From: a virus
DNA length: 64,000 nt
Reading direction: 5' to 3' (one strand)
IMG/VR virus record: IMGVR_UViG_3300005095_000128
Location: 19,582 to 83,581 of that record
Shown piece by piece: positions 63,459 to 64,000 of this stretch; position 1 is the stretch's first letter; every line of letters starts with the position of its first letter. The translations under genes were made by a program, and so were the position numbers. The notes under the pieces were generated by a model, which was given only the letters and a program-made list of their open reading frames with translations, searched no databases and had not been told where the DNA came from.

Positions 63459-63967
63459 GCCTCGATAAGACTCTCAAAGCCCTTAACCAATTCTGGCACG
63501 GCGATGTAAAATGCGAGCATATCATTGATGCGCTTGCAAGGCAACGATACGATGTGCTGGCGCTTACAGGAGCAATCGCTGACATCCTCCCGCTTGACGA
63601 CTTCATCGACATTGACCAATACGATCGGCGCACGCTAGTGCTCGCCAAGCTCGTTGGGTGTCCAGAGCGCCTATGGCTACTAGATGCAATGCACGTTGAG
63701 TTATACGGCAAACTTGCCACGGATCCGCTAAAATCGCAATACACCATTGCCGGATACGACTATCCGCGCCCAAGCCCTGTGTGGCTTCACGCGGATGATC
63801 TTAGGTACGTCAAGGTGGACCGCATGGACATGTTGAGCCTCACTAGTGCAGAGGTGAAGCTCGCCAGGCGCATTCGTCGCATGAGCCAAGAGGAGTTCGT
63901 ACAAGCCGTGGAGGACATGCGAGGCAAATGGGATGTGCTATACGAGCGCATCAACTACGTGTGGTAG
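63455..63967 (+). CDS. Unknown protein, 170 residues
   Basis: ATG 63455 overlaps the previous stop (ATGA). Helical, acidic in the first half (GAIADILPLDDFIDIDQYDR) and basic near VKLARRIRRMSQEEF. Last full gene. The final 33 bases start with AAAAACAAAAAGGCGGGGG, perhaps the beginning of a hairpin like that at 3031. Confidence 0.5.
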   Translation: MSLDKTLKALNQFWHGDVKCEHIIDALARQRYDVLALTGAIADILPLDDFIDIDQYDRRTLVLAKLVGCPERLWLLDAMHVELYGKLATDPLKSQYTIAGYDYPRPSPVWLHADDLRYVKVDRMDMLSLTSAEVKLARRIRRMSQEEFVQAVEDMRGKWDVLYERINYVW

Positions 63968-64000
63968 TCTACCAAAAACAAAAAGGCGGGGGTGCCATGT

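Noticed and set aside
1-64000. Lysogeny genes, CRISPR array, insertion sequence
   Set aside because: No integrase, transposase or regularly spaced repeat-spacer pattern was found. The only direct repeats of note are the three iterons at 38255-38348.

Overview
The window is a continuous piece of a tailed double-stranded DNA phage genome (or an equivalent uncultivated viral contig). It shows a siphovirus-type tail: tail tube protein, frameshifting chaperone pair and tape measure, with no sheath gene. No integrase, transposase, CRISPR array or ribosomal RNA is visible. The host is a bacterium: Shine-Dalgarno sites such as AAGGAGG are abundant and promoters are sigma70-like. Several isolated genes have a -10 box only 6 or 9 nt before the start codon, so their mRNAs should be leaderless. 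Leaderless mRNAs plus a Ro60/Y RNA locus would fit Deinococcota, but this does not settle the host.

Layout. (1) 1-20,945, leftward: the late block. Reading from right to left it holds an HTH protein, ThyX, zinc-ribbon and HTH proteins, a RusA-like nuclease, a terminase small subunit candidate, a ParB-like protein, large terminase and portal. A lysis cassette follows (M23 endolysin, two small exported or membrane proteins, holin), then a capsid protease fused to a scaffold, three related decoration-type proteins, the major capsid protein, neck proteins, tail tube protein, tail chaperones, tRNA-Asn, tRNA-Gln and the tape measure, which is cut by the window edge. (2) 21,043-25,756, rightward: small early genes, with membrane proteins and DNA-binding proteins including one with four HTH units. 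(3) 25,757-38,800: an accessory zone with frequent strand switches. It holds a tiny-ORF chain, dUTPase and an HU-like protein, a Ro60 (TROVE) gene preceded by two Y-RNA-like structured RNAs, a macro-domain protein, short all-beta unknowns, two candidate small RNAs, and a noncoding stretch with three 15-bp iterons that may be an origin. (4) 38,800-43,080: a palindrome-rich zone of unusual composition with few genes. (5) 43,105-53,148, rightward: about two dozen small unknown genes, closely packed and translationally coupled, plus a membrane-anchored 3D-domain protein. (6) 53,145-63,967, rightward: replication and recombination, with a SNF2-type helicase, primase, clamp candidate, Rad52-like annealing protein, SSB, DnaB helicase, Hjc-like resolvase, dCTP deaminase family protein and a 3'-5' exonuclease. 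No DNA polymerase is visible; it may lie beyond the right edge.

How it works together. ThyX, dUTPase and the dCTP deaminase family protein would raise dTTP and keep dUTP low. Primase, DnaB, SSB and the clamp candidate form a replisome core. Rad52-like protein, SSB and two unrelated resolvase types support recombination-dependent replication and DNA clean-up before packaging. The Ro60/Y RNA locus probably acts on RNA quality or turnover during infection.
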